From: Paraburkholderia caribensis
GTDB taxonomy: Bacteria > Pseudomonadota > Gammaproteobacteria > Burkholderiales > Burkholderiaceae
Reading direction: 5' to 3'
Length of the DNA stretch: 64,000 nt
NCBI RefSeq assembly: GCF_002902945.1
Contig: NZ_CP026103.1
Location: 1,550,001-1,614,000, forward strand
Each line of letters starts with the position of its first letter. The first letter of the stretch is position 1. Below, piece by piece: positions 45,387-54,176 of the stretch. The notes under the pieces were generated by a model that saw only the letters and a program-made list of their open reading frames with translations, was not told the origin of the DNA and made no database searches. The translations under genes were made by a program, and so were the position numbers.

Positions 45387-45403
45387 GTTCTGTCACGCAG
45401 AAC
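45387..45403. promoter_or_regulatory. IclR-type operator, site 1
   Basis: GTTCT-N7-AGAAC inside a longer perfect dyad (GCGTTCTG-TCACG-CAGAACGC, 45385-45405), 43 bp upstream of the iclR start. Confidence 0.7.
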
Positions 45404-45470
45404 GCAAGTTTCATAAATCGGCCAGATCTCGGGTTTACCCACCTTAAATTGTCCTGTTTCTGCTTCTATA

Positions 45471-45507
45471 GTTCTGTTCAATAGAACATCATTCCGTTGA
45501 ATAGAAC
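45471..45507. promoter_or_regulatory. IclR-type operators, sites 2 and 3
   Basis: GTTCT-N7-AGAAC at 45471-45487 and a degenerate ATTCC-N7-AGAAC at 45491-45507, spaced 20 bp (two helical turns). Both end shortly before the start of the lyase gene at 45526, where a bound repressor would block transcription. Confidence 0.7.
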
Positions 45508-45525
45508 CACCGAAAGGACTTAGCC

Positions 45526-46512
45526 ATGAACACTTCCCCCGCTCCCTCGGTCCTCATCAGTGAAGTGGGCCCGCGCGACGGGCTCCAGAACATCAGGCGC
45601 GTGATGCCGACGGCTGCGAAGCTTCGCTGGATTTCCGCGCTGGCCGCCGCGGGGCTGAAGGAGATCGAGGTTGGCTCTTTTGTGCCGCCAAAACTGCTTC
45701 CGCAGATGGCCGACATTCACGAAGTCGTCGCTCATGCGCTGACGATCCCCGGCCTACACGTCGCCGTGCTTGCGCCCAATCTTCATGGATCGCAACGCGC
45801 CTTCGAAGCCGGCGTGCACAAGGTCACGTTGCCTGTTTCGGTGACCGACGAGCATTCGATGGCCAACATTCGCAAGACGACCGCACAGATGATCGACGAG
45901 GTGCGTGAGATCGTCGCCTTGCGCGACGCGCAGTTCCCCGGTGTGCAGATCGAAGCGGGCGTATCTGTGGCATTCGGTTGCACGATCGCGGGCGCGGTGA
46001 GCGACGACCAGACAATGCGGATGTGTCTCTCGATGGCCGCGTGCGGTGTGGACGAAGTGGGCCTGTCCGATACCAGCGGCTATGCAAATCCCGCGCAAGT
46101 CCGCCGTTTGTTCCGGCGCTTGCAGACCGAACTTGGCATCCGGGCAGGCGGCGCCCACTTCCACAACACTCGCGGCCAGGGACTGGCGAACGTCGTCGCT
46201 GCGCTCGATGCAGGCGTGACAACCATTGACGCGAGCCAGGCGGGTCTGGGCGGCTGTCCCTACGCGCCGGGCGCGACCGGCAACATCGTCACGGAAGACC
46301 TTGCCTTCCTGCTCGAAGCGATGGGCTATGACACGGGCATCGACATTGACGCGCTCGTCGCTGCCCGCGCCATTCTCGCGGAAGCACTGCCGGGCGAAGC
46401 GTTGTACGGGCACCTTCAGGACGCGGGATTGCCGAAAGGATTCAGCTACGCAGATGGACGCGCGCCGAGCGCGCCGCAACCGGAAGGATGTTTGCTGGGA
46501 GTCGCGCAATGA
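45526..46512 (+). CDS. Hydroxymethylglutaryl-CoA lyase family protein
   Basis: 328 residues, TIM-barrel lyase of the HMGL/DRE-TIM group. EVGPRDGLQN holds the metal- and substrate-binding Arg17 and Asp18, HFHNTRGQG a metal His, and GLGGCPYAPGATGN is the HMG-CoA lyase signature with its Cys. It cleaves a 3-hydroxyacyl-CoA to acetyl-CoA and a keto acid; HMG-CoA, citramalyl-CoA and related substrates are all used in this family. The adjacent class III CoA-transferase could make the CoA ester. Stop overlaps the next ATG. Confidence 0.93.
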   Translation: MNTSPAPSVLISEVGPRDGLQNIRRVMPTAAKLRWISALAAAGLKEIEVGSFVPPKLLPQMADIHEVVAHALTIPGLHVAVLAPNLHGSQRAFEAGVHKVTLPVSVTDEHSMANIRKTTAQMIDEVREIVALRDAQFPGVQIEAGVSVAFGCTIAGAVSDDQTMRMCLSMAACGVDEVGLSDTSGYANPAQVRRLFRRLQTELGIRAGGAHFHNTRGQGLANVVAALDAGVTTIDASQAGLGGCPYAPGATGNIVTEDLAFLLEAMGYDTGIDIDALVAARAILAEALPGEALYGHLQDAGLPKGFSYADGRAPSAPQPEGCLLGVAQ

Positions 46513-47783
46513 GTGCCATCCAATCGAATCAATCCCTGCCCTACAGCGGCGTGCGTGTGATCGAAATGACGCACATGGTGATGGGACCGACCTGCGGCAT
46601 GGTGCTGGCGGACCTTGGCGCGGAAGTGATCAAGGTCGAGCCGATTACAGGCGACAGCACACGTTCGCTGCGTGGATCAGGGGCAGGCTTTTTCAGCACC
46701 TTCAACCGGAACAAGAAAAGCATTGCCGTGGACGTAAAAGATCCTCGCGGGATTGAAATCGTCCACAAACTGCTCGCGAGCGCCGACATCTTCAGCGAGA
46801 ACTTCAAGAGCGGCACGATGGACAAGCTCGGGCTCGGATACGCAGCGCTGTCCAAGCTCAATCCCCGTTTGATCTATGTCTCGCACAAGGGCTTTCTTCC
46901 CGGTCCATACGACCATCGGACCGCGCTCGACGAAGTCGTGCAAATGATGGGTGGCCTTGCGTACATGACGGGACCCGAGGGACGGCCGCTGCGTGCCGGC
47001 ACCAGCGTCAACGACATCATGGGCGGCATGTTCGGCGCTATCGGTGCGATGGCGGCACTCGCGCAGCGTGAGCGCACAGGCAGGGGACAGGAAGTCCAGA
47101 GTGCCCTGTTCGAAAACAACGTGTTCCTCGTCGCGCAGCACATGATGCAGTACGCGGTGACGGGTCAGGCTGCGTCGCCGATGCCGAGCCGTATATCCGC
47201 CTGGGCTGTGTACGACGTCTTTTCCGTCCGGAACGGCGAGCAGATTTTTCTGGCGGTCGTGTCGGACACGCAATGGGCGTTGTTCTGCGACGCCTTTGGT
47301 CTTGCGGAATTGAAATCGGACGAACGGATTGCCACCAACAACCAGCGTGTCCGCGCCCGCGACTGGTTGCTGCCGCGCTTGCGCCAGCACATGGAGGCGT
47401 TCAGCGCGGCGGAAATCAGCGCCATCTTCGAGCGCATCGGCTTGCCTTATGCACCGATTACCAGGCCGCAAGACCTGTTCGACGATCCGCATCTGCTCGC
47501 GACGGGCGGGCTCGCCGACGTGACGTTGCCGCCCGATGCAAGCGGCGCGGGTGAACCGGTCTCAACGCGCACTGCATTGCTCCCACTGACGTTAGCGGGC
47601 GAGCGGTTGCGGCTTCGCGCAGCGCCGCCCGCGCTCGGACAGGACACGCAGACGCTGCTGTCGCAGCTCGGCTATACCGACGACGAACTCAGACAACTGG
47701 TCGAGGCCGGTGTCGTTAGATGCCAGCACCGCCCGTCGGGCGATGCGTCGAGTCCTTCGCCCAATGAGCTTGCCAGCGCCTGA
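46509..47783 (+). CDS. Class III (CaiB/BaiF) CoA-transferase
   Basis: 424 residues. The catalytic Asp169 in GTSVNDIMGGM is at the same number as in formyl-CoA transferase; N-terminal GPTCGMVLADLGAEVIKVEP is the family start. ATG 46509 overlaps the lyase stop (ATGA), so the pair is coupled. It probably moves CoA from succinyl-CoA or acetyl-CoA to a hydroxy-dicarboxylate that the lyase then splits (inference). Confidence 0.94.
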   Translation: MSAIQSNQSLPYSGVRVIEMTHMVMGPTCGMVLADLGAEVIKVEPITGDSTRSLRGSGAGFFSTFNRNKKSIAVDVKDPRGIEIVHKLLASADIFSENFKSGTMDKLGLGYAALSKLNPRLIYVSHKGFLPGPYDHRTALDEVVQMMGGLAYMTGPEGRPLRAGTSVNDIMGGMFGAIGAMAALAQRERTGRGQEVQSALFENNVFLVAQHMMQYAVTGQAASPMPSRISAWAVYDVFSVRNGEQIFLAVVSDTQWALFCDAFGLAELKSDERIATNNQRVRARDWLLPRLRQHMEAFSAAEISAIFERIGLPYAPITRPQDLFDDPHLLATGGLADVTLPPDASGAGEPVSTRTALLPLTLAGERLRLRAAPPALGQDTQTLLSQLGYTDDELRQLVEAGVVRCQHRPSGDASSPSPNELASA

Positions 47784-47866
47784 CGCTGGACCCATCGCAC
47801 AGAAACACAGCACCGCGCCGGCCGCCTTGCGGCCAGGCCCGGCCAGTGAATTGTCTGGAGACGACA

Positions 47867-49171
47867 ATGACATCCCTTTCCTCGAGCATGACGGCTGACA
47901 CCCCCGCCAGCCTCGAACAGCAGGCGGTCAGAAAAGCGGCGTGGCGCTTTATTCCGCTGCTCGCACTCGCTTACTTTTTCAACTATCTGGATCGTACGAG
48001 CGTCGGCTTTGCGGCGCTGACGATGAACCGCGACCTTGGGCTGACTGCAACGCAGTTCGGCTGGGGAGCCGGGATCATGTTTGCCGGCTATTGCATCTGC
48101 GAGGTGCCCAGCAATCTGGCGCTATACCGCTTCGGCGCGCGGCGCTGGCTGGCACGCATCATGATCACGTGGGGGCTGTTGGCGGCAGCCACGGCGCTCG
48201 CTGCCGGACCGACCAGTTTCTACGTGATCCGTCTGCTGCTCGGAATCGGCGAAGCCGGCTTCTTTCCGGGCGTCATATTCTTTCTTGCCGTCTGGTTCCC
48301 CGCCAGCTACCGCACGCGTGTGCTTGCATGGTTCACCGTCTCGACGCCGCTGTCTTCACTCGTCGGTGGCCCGTTATCGTCGTGGCTGCTTCACATGGAT
48401 GGCTTGCTCGGTCTGGCAGGCTGGAAATGGATGTTCATCATCGAAGGTCTGCCGGCATGCGTGCTGGGATACCTGGTGCTGAAAATGCTCGCGGACAAGC
48501 CCGCCGATGCCACATGGCTTTCGCCTGAAGAACGGCTCGCGCTGCAAAGCGCATTCGATCGCGAAGGTTCATCCACGCAGAAAAAGAAGGATTTCCGTGC
48601 GGCGCTCAAGGACGTGCGTGTCTATCTCCTCGCGATGATCTCGTTTGGCTTCACGATGGGCTCCTACGGCATCGGCATCTGGCTGCCCCAGATGCTCAAA
48701 GCGCACGGCATGAGCGTGACGCAAACCGGCTGGGTTTCTGCCGTGCCGTACTTCTTTGCCACCATCGCACTGCTCTGGTGGGCGAAACGGGTGGACCGGC
48801 GCGGCGGGCATATCGCAAACCTTGCCGCGGGTCTGCTGATCGGTGCCGTCGCGCTCGGTATCTCGACATACTTTCACCAACTGTTGCCCGCGATGACGGG
48901 TATCACGCTGGCATTGATCGGTACGATCGCTGGCCGCACGATTTTCTACACGCTGCCGGCCCGGTTCCTGTCCGGCCAGGCAGCCGCAGGCGGACTCGCG
49001 CTGATCAACTCGATCGGCGCACTTGGCGGCTTCGCAGGTCCATATCTGGTGGGCTATCTGAAGGACAGCTTTGGAACCTACACGGCTGGGATGTTCGGTC
49101 TCGCCGTCGTGCTCGGCTTGACGACGATGCTGACGCTCTCCCTGTATGCCTTCAATCGGGAGGCGCGATGA
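47867..49171 (+). CDS. MFS transporter, ACS family
   Basis: 434 residues from ATG 47867 (GGAG eight bases upstream; ATG 47846 is less likely). FFNYLDRTSVGFAALTM and CEVPSNLALYRFGARRW mark the ACS group. Its TGA overlaps the ATG of the amidohydrolase-like gene (ATGA, 49168-49171). It probably imports the substrate of this operon. Confidence 0.93.
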   Translation: MTSLSSSMTADTPASLEQQAVRKAAWRFIPLLALAYFFNYLDRTSVGFAALTMNRDLGLTATQFGWGAGIMFAGYCICEVPSNLALYRFGARRWLARIMITWGLLAAATALAAGPTSFYVIRLLLGIGEAGFFPGVIFFLAVWFPASYRTRVLAWFTVSTPLSSLVGGPLSSWLLHMDGLLGLAGWKWMFIIEGLPACVLGYLVLKMLADKPADATWLSPEERLALQSAFDREGSSTQKKKDFRAALKDVRVYLLAMISFGFTMGSYGIGIWLPQMLKAHGMSVTQTGWVSAVPYFFATIALLWWAKRVDRRGGHIANLAAGLLIGAVALGISTYFHQLLPAMTGITLALIGTIAGRTIFYTLPARFLSGQAAAGGLALINSIGALGGFAGPYLVGYLKDSFGTYTAGMFGLAVVLGLTTMLTLSLYAFNREAR

Positions 49172-50298
49172 CAGCAACGATTGATTCGCCGATGCGCCGC
49201 CAGTTGCTTCGCGCCGCCGCTGCATCGATCGCCCTCCCCGTCCTTGCCACGCATGCAATCGCCAACGAAGAGACGCGCCCCATGAATCCGACCAGCAACT
49301 ATCTGCCCGTTCGTTCCGAATGGCTCGCCTCAGGAACGGAAACGGCACTAGAGCCGGATATGCCGATCATCGACGCGCATCATCACTTCTATGATCGCCC
49401 GGGCTGGACCTACCTGCTTGACGAGTACCTTCGCGACGCACAGTCCGGGCACAACATCACGGCTTCCGTGTACATGCAGGCGCTCACCCGTTACCGGCAG
49501 TCAGGCCCCGACGCATTGCGGCCGGTCGGCGAGGTGGAATATGTGACAGCCGCAACCGCGCCGACGCAGGGCGGCAAGCCACAGGTCGCAAAAGGCATTG
49601 TCGGCTATGCGGATCTTCGTCGCGGTGCGGCGGTGCGCGACGTCCTCGAAGCGCATCTCCAGGCGGGACAGGGCCGGTTCAGAGGCGTCCGGCATCTCGT
49701 GACGTGGGACGCCGACCAGACTTTGGTGAATCCTGTCTCGGCGGCGCCGCGCGGATTGCTGCTCGACCGCGACTACCGCGCGGGTGTGGCGCAGTTGGGG
49801 CCGCTCGGTCTGTCGTATGACGCATGGCTTTTTTTCCCGCAACTTCCCGAGTTGTTCGACCTTGCGAAGGCCAATCCCGACCTGCCCGTCATCATCAATC
49901 ATTGCGGCGGCGTCGTGCGGATTGCCAGCTATGACGACAAGCGGAAAGAAGTGTTCGAAAGCTGGTCCCAGTCCATGCGCAAGCTGGCGCAACTGCCCAA
50001 CGTGTATGTCAAGGTCGGCGGACTGGGGATGCGGATCAACGGCTTTGACTTCGAGAAGGGTGAGCGGCCGCCGTCGTCGACGCAACTCGCCGAAGCGTGG
50101 AAACCGTGGATGCACACCTGCATCGAACTGTTCGGCGCGAATCGATGCATGTTCGAAAGCAACTTCCCGGTCGACAAGGGCTCGTACCCATACAGCAACG
50201 GCTGGAACGCATTCAAGCGATTGACGGCGCAGGCAAGCCAGGACGAGCGCGAAGCGTTGTTCCGGGGCACGGTGAGCAACGTGTATCGCCTTGGCTGA
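49168..50298 (+). CDS. Amidohydrolase-2/COG3618 metal-dependent hydrolase with twin-Arg leader
   Basis: 376 residues. The catalytic barrel begins at DMPIIDAHHHFYD (His71-73), with INHCGG and MFESNFPVDK later, as in 2-pyrone-4,6-dicarboxylate or sugar-lactone hydrolases. Unusually, it starts with MRRQLLRAAAASIALPVLA, a twin-arginine-like signal, so the enzyme may be exported. It might open a lactone before import by the MFS carrier encoded just upstream (inference). A start at Met9 (49192) is possible. Confidence 0.85.
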   Translation: MTATIDSPMRRQLLRAAAASIALPVLATHAIANEETRPMNPTSNYLPVRSEWLASGTETALEPDMPIIDAHHHFYDRPGWTYLLDEYLRDAQSGHNITASVYMQALTRYRQSGPDALRPVGEVEYVTAATAPTQGGKPQVAKGIVGYADLRRGAAVRDVLEAHLQAGQGRFRGVRHLVTWDADQTLVNPVSAAPRGLLLDRDYRAGVAQLGPLGLSYDAWLFFPQLPELFDLAKANPDLPVIINHCGGVVRIASYDDKRKEVFESWSQSMRKLAQLPNVYVKVGGLGMRINGFDFEKGERPPSSTQLAEAWKPWMHTCIELFGANRCMFESNFPVDKGSYPYSNGWNAFKRLTAQASQDEREALFRGTVSNVYRLG

Positions 50299-50360
50299 TC
50301 GGACGCGTGTCGCACCATGTTGCCTCGTGCCCGACATCGCCCGACCGTTTCATTCGTTAA

Positions 50361-51479
50361 TTACAGTGTGGCATTCAGTTGCGCGAACTCACGCGAGACA
50401 AAAGATCTCTGCGCGCTCTCGATAAGATGATGCATACGGACTGCATCGGCGAAAGTCGGCGCGGTTCGTGTTCCATTCGACACGTCGTGCGCGTAAGCCC
50501 AATAGAGTTCGGCCAGTTCCAATACGGCGGAAGGCAGGTCCGATTCCGGCAGGCGCAGATAATGGGCCGGCACGTCGAGCCGTTCGAGCGGCTGCTTGTC
50601 GCCGTGCGCGCCGAAGATTGCATAGTCGTCGCCCACATCGCCGAAAGCCGACGCGTTCGTGATCCGCAAATCGCCTTGCGTCCCGGTGATGTCGATCTGC
50701 ACGCCGGAGCCGTTGCGCTTGCCGCCTTCGATATGAACGGACACCACTGCGCTGCCTTCCAACATGCCGGCAATCACGAGTTGATCGGGTGTCGATGTCG
50801 GTATCGAAACGCCTGTTTCCCGAATCGTCACCGACGGAAACTGGTTCGGCGTGAGCGCGGCGATAGATACAGGCCAGCCGGTTGCCGAAAACAGCATGTC
50901 GAGAAAGTGGCCGCCATAAATCGAAACCACTGATGAAAAGTTCTCCAGCGGCACAGTCCATTCGAGCGCACGTGACCGCGTCGCCTGAAAGTAGTTCATG
51001 CTCACATGCATGCGCACGGAACGCAATTCGCCGACGTAACCTTGCTGGATCAGATCGCGTACATAACGGCTATGCGGCGCGAGACGCCTTTGCAAGCCGA
51101 CGACATGACGCACGCCACGCTCTCCCGCCAGTCGCAACAGTTCTTCCGACTCGGCAAGCGTGGTCGTCAACGGCCATTCGCAGTACACATGCTTGCCCGC
51201 CGCGATCACCCGCCTGACGGTCTGCGCATGTTGCGCAGCCGTGTTCAGCACGACCACCAGATCGATGTCGTGACTGTCGACAAGTGCGTCGATCGACTCA
51301 GCCACGCGCCCGATCCGGTATTCGCGCGCCGCGGCTTCAGCGGCTTCGTGCCGTTGGCTGTAAATGGCTTGCAGCGTGTATTGCGGCAACAGATCGAGCA
51401 CACGCAAATGACCGTGCTTCGCCCAGTTGCCGACGCCGATCACGCCGACGCGCAATGGCACGTTAAGTGACGCTTCCAT
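50361..51479 (-). CDS. Gfo/Idh/MocA family oxidoreductase
   Basis: 372 residues from ATG 51479 (MEASLNVPLRVGVIGVGNWAKHG); GGAGA lies about ten bases upstream, while ATG 51500 has none. Rossmann motif GVGNWA, EWPLTTTLAES with the usual Glu-Lys-Pro changed to Glu-Trp-Pro, and a C-terminal sheet. In most family members the Lys of EKP takes part in catalysis; here it is Trp, seen also in the GAL80-like subgroup. Substrate unknown. Confidence 0.9.
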   Translation of the reverse strand: MEASLNVPLRVGVIGVGNWAKHGHLRVLDLLPQYTLQAIYSQRHEAAEAAAREYRIGRVAESIDALVDSHDIDLVVVLNTAAQHAQTVRRVIAAGKHVYCEWPLTTTLAESEELLRLAGERGVRHVVGLQRRLAPHSRYVRDLIQQGYVGELRSVRMHVSMNYFQATRSRALEWTVPLENFSSVVSIYGGHFLDMLFSATGWPVSIAALTPNQFPSVTIRETGVSIPTSTPDQLVIAGMLEGSAVVSVHIEGGKRNGSGVQIDITGTQGDLRITNASAFGDVGDDYAIFGAHGDKQPLERLDVPAHYLRLPESDLPSAVLELAELYWAYAHDVSNGTRTAPTFADAVRMHHLIESAQRSFVSREFAQLNATL

Positions 51480-51524
51480 GATTCTGAATTCTCCAGTCAA
51501 TGACAGACGGCGATGACTCGCGTA

Positions 51525-52514
51525 TCACACCGACACCACGATGCGCCCAAAGTGCTCGTTGCGTTCCAGCACCGCATGCGCCTGGGCCATCTGGTCGAAT
51601 GCAAAGCGACGCGCGATTGCCGTCTTGAGCGCGCCCGACTGCAACCCGTCGAAGATGAACGCCGCAGCGTCGGCCTGACGTTGCGCGTCCGTGGTCGTCG
51701 AGAAGAGGTTGTAACCATGCACGGTGATGCGCTTATAGAGTAGCGGCAGCACGGGCAATACGGTGTCGTCGGGACTCAATGCGCCGTAGAGCAGGATCGT
51801 GCCGCCGGGCCGCGTCGCGTCGATCAGACGCGCAAAGGTCTTGCCGCCGACAGGATCGAATACGAGGTCCGCGCCGCGTCCCTCGGTGATGCGCTGCACC
51901 GCTTCGACCAGATCTTCTTCGTCGGTGACGATCACGTGGTCGGCGCCTAGCGCGACAAGTGCATCGCGTTTCTCACGCGTTCGGGTGAGCGCGACGGCTG
52001 TCGCGCCCAGACGCTTCGCCACCTGAATCGCACCGATACCCACGCCGCTCGACGCCGCCGGGATCAACACGACATCGCCCGCTTTGACGCGTCCGTTTTC
52101 CGTGAATGCCGCATAGGGCGTCACGAACACGTTCCAGATTGCCACCGCGTCTTCGTGCGAAAGCCACGCGGGGCTCTTCACGACAGCATGCGCGGGCGCC
52201 AGCACGAGTTCGCCGTACACGCCGTAATCGTTCATCGAAAACGAAGGCACCGTACTGACGTTATCGCCCACGGCCACGTGCGTGACGTTCGCGCCAACGG
52301 CATCCACCACCCCGGACGCTTCGTAACCGACGCGCGCGGGAAGCTTCGCCGGCTCGACGTACTCGCCGCGCCGCCACATCGACTCCGCGCGATTCAGACC
52401 GATGGCCTTCACACGAATACGCACTTCGTTAACGCCGGGTTCGGGCGTGCCGATTTCCGTGTACTCGAAAACCTCGGGACCGCCGTGCTGCGCAAAGGTA
52501 ATGACTTTCGACAT
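51525..52514 (-). CDS. Zinc-free alcohol dehydrogenase, quinone oxidoreductase-like
   Basis: 329 residues from ATG 52514 (MSKVITFAQHGGPEVFEY). MDR superfamily without the zinc Cys/His set; NADPH motif AASSGVGIGAIQVAK and GYEASGVVDAVG. It likely reduces enones or quinones. Divergent from the old yellow enzyme at 52838, with a GGACAC-GG-GTGTCC dyad in between. Confidence 0.93.
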   Translation of the reverse strand: MSKVITFAQHGGPEVFEYTEIGTPEPGVNEVRIRVKAIGLNRAESMWRRGEYVEPAKLPARVGYEASGVVDAVGANVTHVAVGDNVSTVPSFSMNDYGVYGELVLAPAHAVVKSPAWLSHEDAVAIWNVFVTPYAAFTENGRVKAGDVVLIPAASSGVGIGAIQVAKRLGATAVALTRTREKRDALVALGADHVIVTDEEDLVEAVQRITEGRGADLVFDPVGGKTFARLIDATRPGGTILLYGALSPDDTVLPVLPLLYKRITVHGYNLFSTTTDAQRQADAAAFIFDGLQSGALKTAIARRFAFDQMAQAHAVLERNEHFGRIVVSV

Positions 52515-52701
52515 GATTCGTTCCTTTCGTTCAATCCATCCATTACAGGCGCCTCGAAACGACACGCCCCTTCAAGTGGTTCGAATTATCGGAATCGCCA
52601 GGTGCGGAATAAATGCGGCGCCGCCGACATCACTGTTCTTTTGCCGCCAACAATCGCTTCTTAGTCGCGCGAAGCCCGTGCAGCAAGGCTCGCGCGATTG
52701 C

Positions 52702-52715
52702 GGACACGGGTGTCC
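52702..52715. promoter_or_regulatory. Dyad GGACAC-GG-GTGTCC between two divergent reductase genes
   Basis: Perfect 6-bp arms in the 323-bp region between the quinone-reductase-like gene and the second old yellow enzyme. May be a shared operator; the rest of this region holds no gene. Confidence 0.4.
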
Positions 52716-52837
52716 AGAGTAAGCGAACCCGTGGGCTGTTTTTCTGGCGTATCGCCGCATCTACATTAGCGTCAAGCGTCGCCGGTCACCGGCATTGCGC
52801 AGCAGATTCCCTGAATCACTGGATTGTGGAGATTGAA

Positions 52838-53947
52838 ATGTCCAAACTGTTTTCGAAAGTCGCGGTCGGTTCGTACGACATCGCGCACCGCGTGGTCCTC
52901 GCTCCTCTCACCCGCATGCGTGCCGAGAGCGGCGCGCGCCCTGGTCCGCTGATGGCCGAATACTATGCACAGCGGACGTCGCGGGGAGCGCTGCTGATCG
53001 GCGAAGCCACGATCGCCGCGCCGAACGGCAATGGCTATCTCGGCGCGCCTGGCCTGTACGACGACAGCCAGATCGCGGGTTGGAAAGCCGTCACCGACGC
53101 AGTGCATGCGAAAGGCGGCAAGATCTTTCTACAGCTTTATCATGCGGGCCGTCAATCGAATGCACAGTTGCAGCCCAATGGCGGCCGTCCCGTGGGACCG
53201 TCCGAAGTGCCGCACGGCGGCGTCGCGTACACGGAAGCGGGCTGGGTGCCCAACACGCCGAACCGTCCGCTGGAAACGGAAGAAATCGCGGGCATCGTCG
53301 AGAGCTTTCGCGCGGCTGCCGGGCGCGGTGTGAAGGCAGGCTTCGACGGCGTCGAATTGCACGGCGCGAACGGCTATCTGTTCGATCAGTTCCTTCAGGA
53401 CGGCAGCAACAAACGCACGGACGAGTATGGCGGCTCGATCGCCAACCGCGCGCGCCTGCTGCTCGATGCGACGCGTGCCGTGATTTCCGTGTGGGGCGCG
53501 GACAAGGTTGCCGTGCGCCTCGGGCCGAGCGGCTCGTGGGGCGACATGTCGGACAGCAACCCCGAAGCGTTGTTCACGTATGTGGCCGATGAACTCGACA
53601 AGCTCGGCATCGCCTATCTGCATCTGATCGAGCCGCGCATCGCGGGCAATGTCGAGGACGAAGCGCGCGACCAGCAACCTGTCGCCGCGAAGTCGCTGCG
53701 CACGCATTTTCATGGGCCGATCATCGCGGCGGGTGGCTTCGACGGCGAAAGCGCCGAAGCCATCCTGCAATCGGGCGATGCCGATCTCGTCGCATTCGGA
53801 CGTCATTTCATCGCGAACCCCGATCTGCCGGAGCGGCTGCGCAAAGGTCTGCCGCTGAACCCGTACGATCGCGCGACGTTCTTCGGCGGCACGGATGTGG
53901 GCTACACCGATTATCCGTTCCACGACGAGGCCGCCGTCGCAGCGTGA
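52838..53947 (+). CDS. Alkene reductase, old yellow enzyme family
   Basis: 369 residues. His175 and Asn178 in ELHGANGYL, then Tyr180; QLYHAGRQS; FMN loop AAGGFDGESAEAIL and AFGRHFIANPDLPERL. It resembles NemA/XenA-like nitroester and enone reductases. It is the second OYE in the window but clearly not a recent copy of the one at 5241. Confidence 0.95.
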   Translation: MSKLFSKVAVGSYDIAHRVVLAPLTRMRAESGARPGPLMAEYYAQRTSRGALLIGEATIAAPNGNGYLGAPGLYDDSQIAGWKAVTDAVHAKGGKIFLQLYHAGRQSNAQLQPNGGRPVGPSEVPHGGVAYTEAGWVPNTPNRPLETEEIAGIVESFRAAAGRGVKAGFDGVELHGANGYLFDQFLQDGSNKRTDEYGGSIANRARLLLDATRAVISVWGADKVAVRLGPSGSWGDMSDSNPEALFTYVADELDKLGIAYLHLIEPRIAGNVEDEARDQQPVAAKSLRTHFHGPIIAAGGFDGESAEAILQSGDADLVAFGRHFIANPDLPERLRKGLPLNPYDRATFFGGTDVGYTDYPFHDEAAVAA

Positions 53948-53964
53948 GATGCGTGGGCAGTAAC

Positions 53965-53991
53965 AGCCGATTCAGCCGATTCAGCTGATTC
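53965..53991. repeat. Three 9-bp direct repeats after the OYE gene
   Basis: AGCCGATTC, AGCCGATTC, AGCTGATTC in direct order, directly before the hairpin at 54001. Confidence 0.85.
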
Positions 53992-54000
53992 ATAGCGCAG

Positions 54001-54038
54001 CCGGAAGCGATCCTGCGTTCACGCACGGTCGCTTCCGG
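54001..54038 (+). terminator. Possible terminator hairpin after the OYE gene
   Basis: CCGGAAGCGA / TCGCTTCCGG, 10-bp perfect stem with an inner GCGT/ACGC stem. No T-run. Just after it come CGTCAATTG / CAATTGACG arms (54039-54047, 54065-54073) around GTCAATTGAC, possibly a regulator site for the MFS gene. Confidence 0.45.
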
Positions 54039-54176
54039 CGTCAATTGCTTCAAGTCAATTGACTCAATTGACGCTGCCTCTTCATCTCCCCGTTTTTTTC
54101 TCATTGCACTTCGCAGCCGTCACGCGCGATCCACTTCGCGCGTGGCGGCGGTTGCGCGTTTGCTGGAGCTTTTCAC

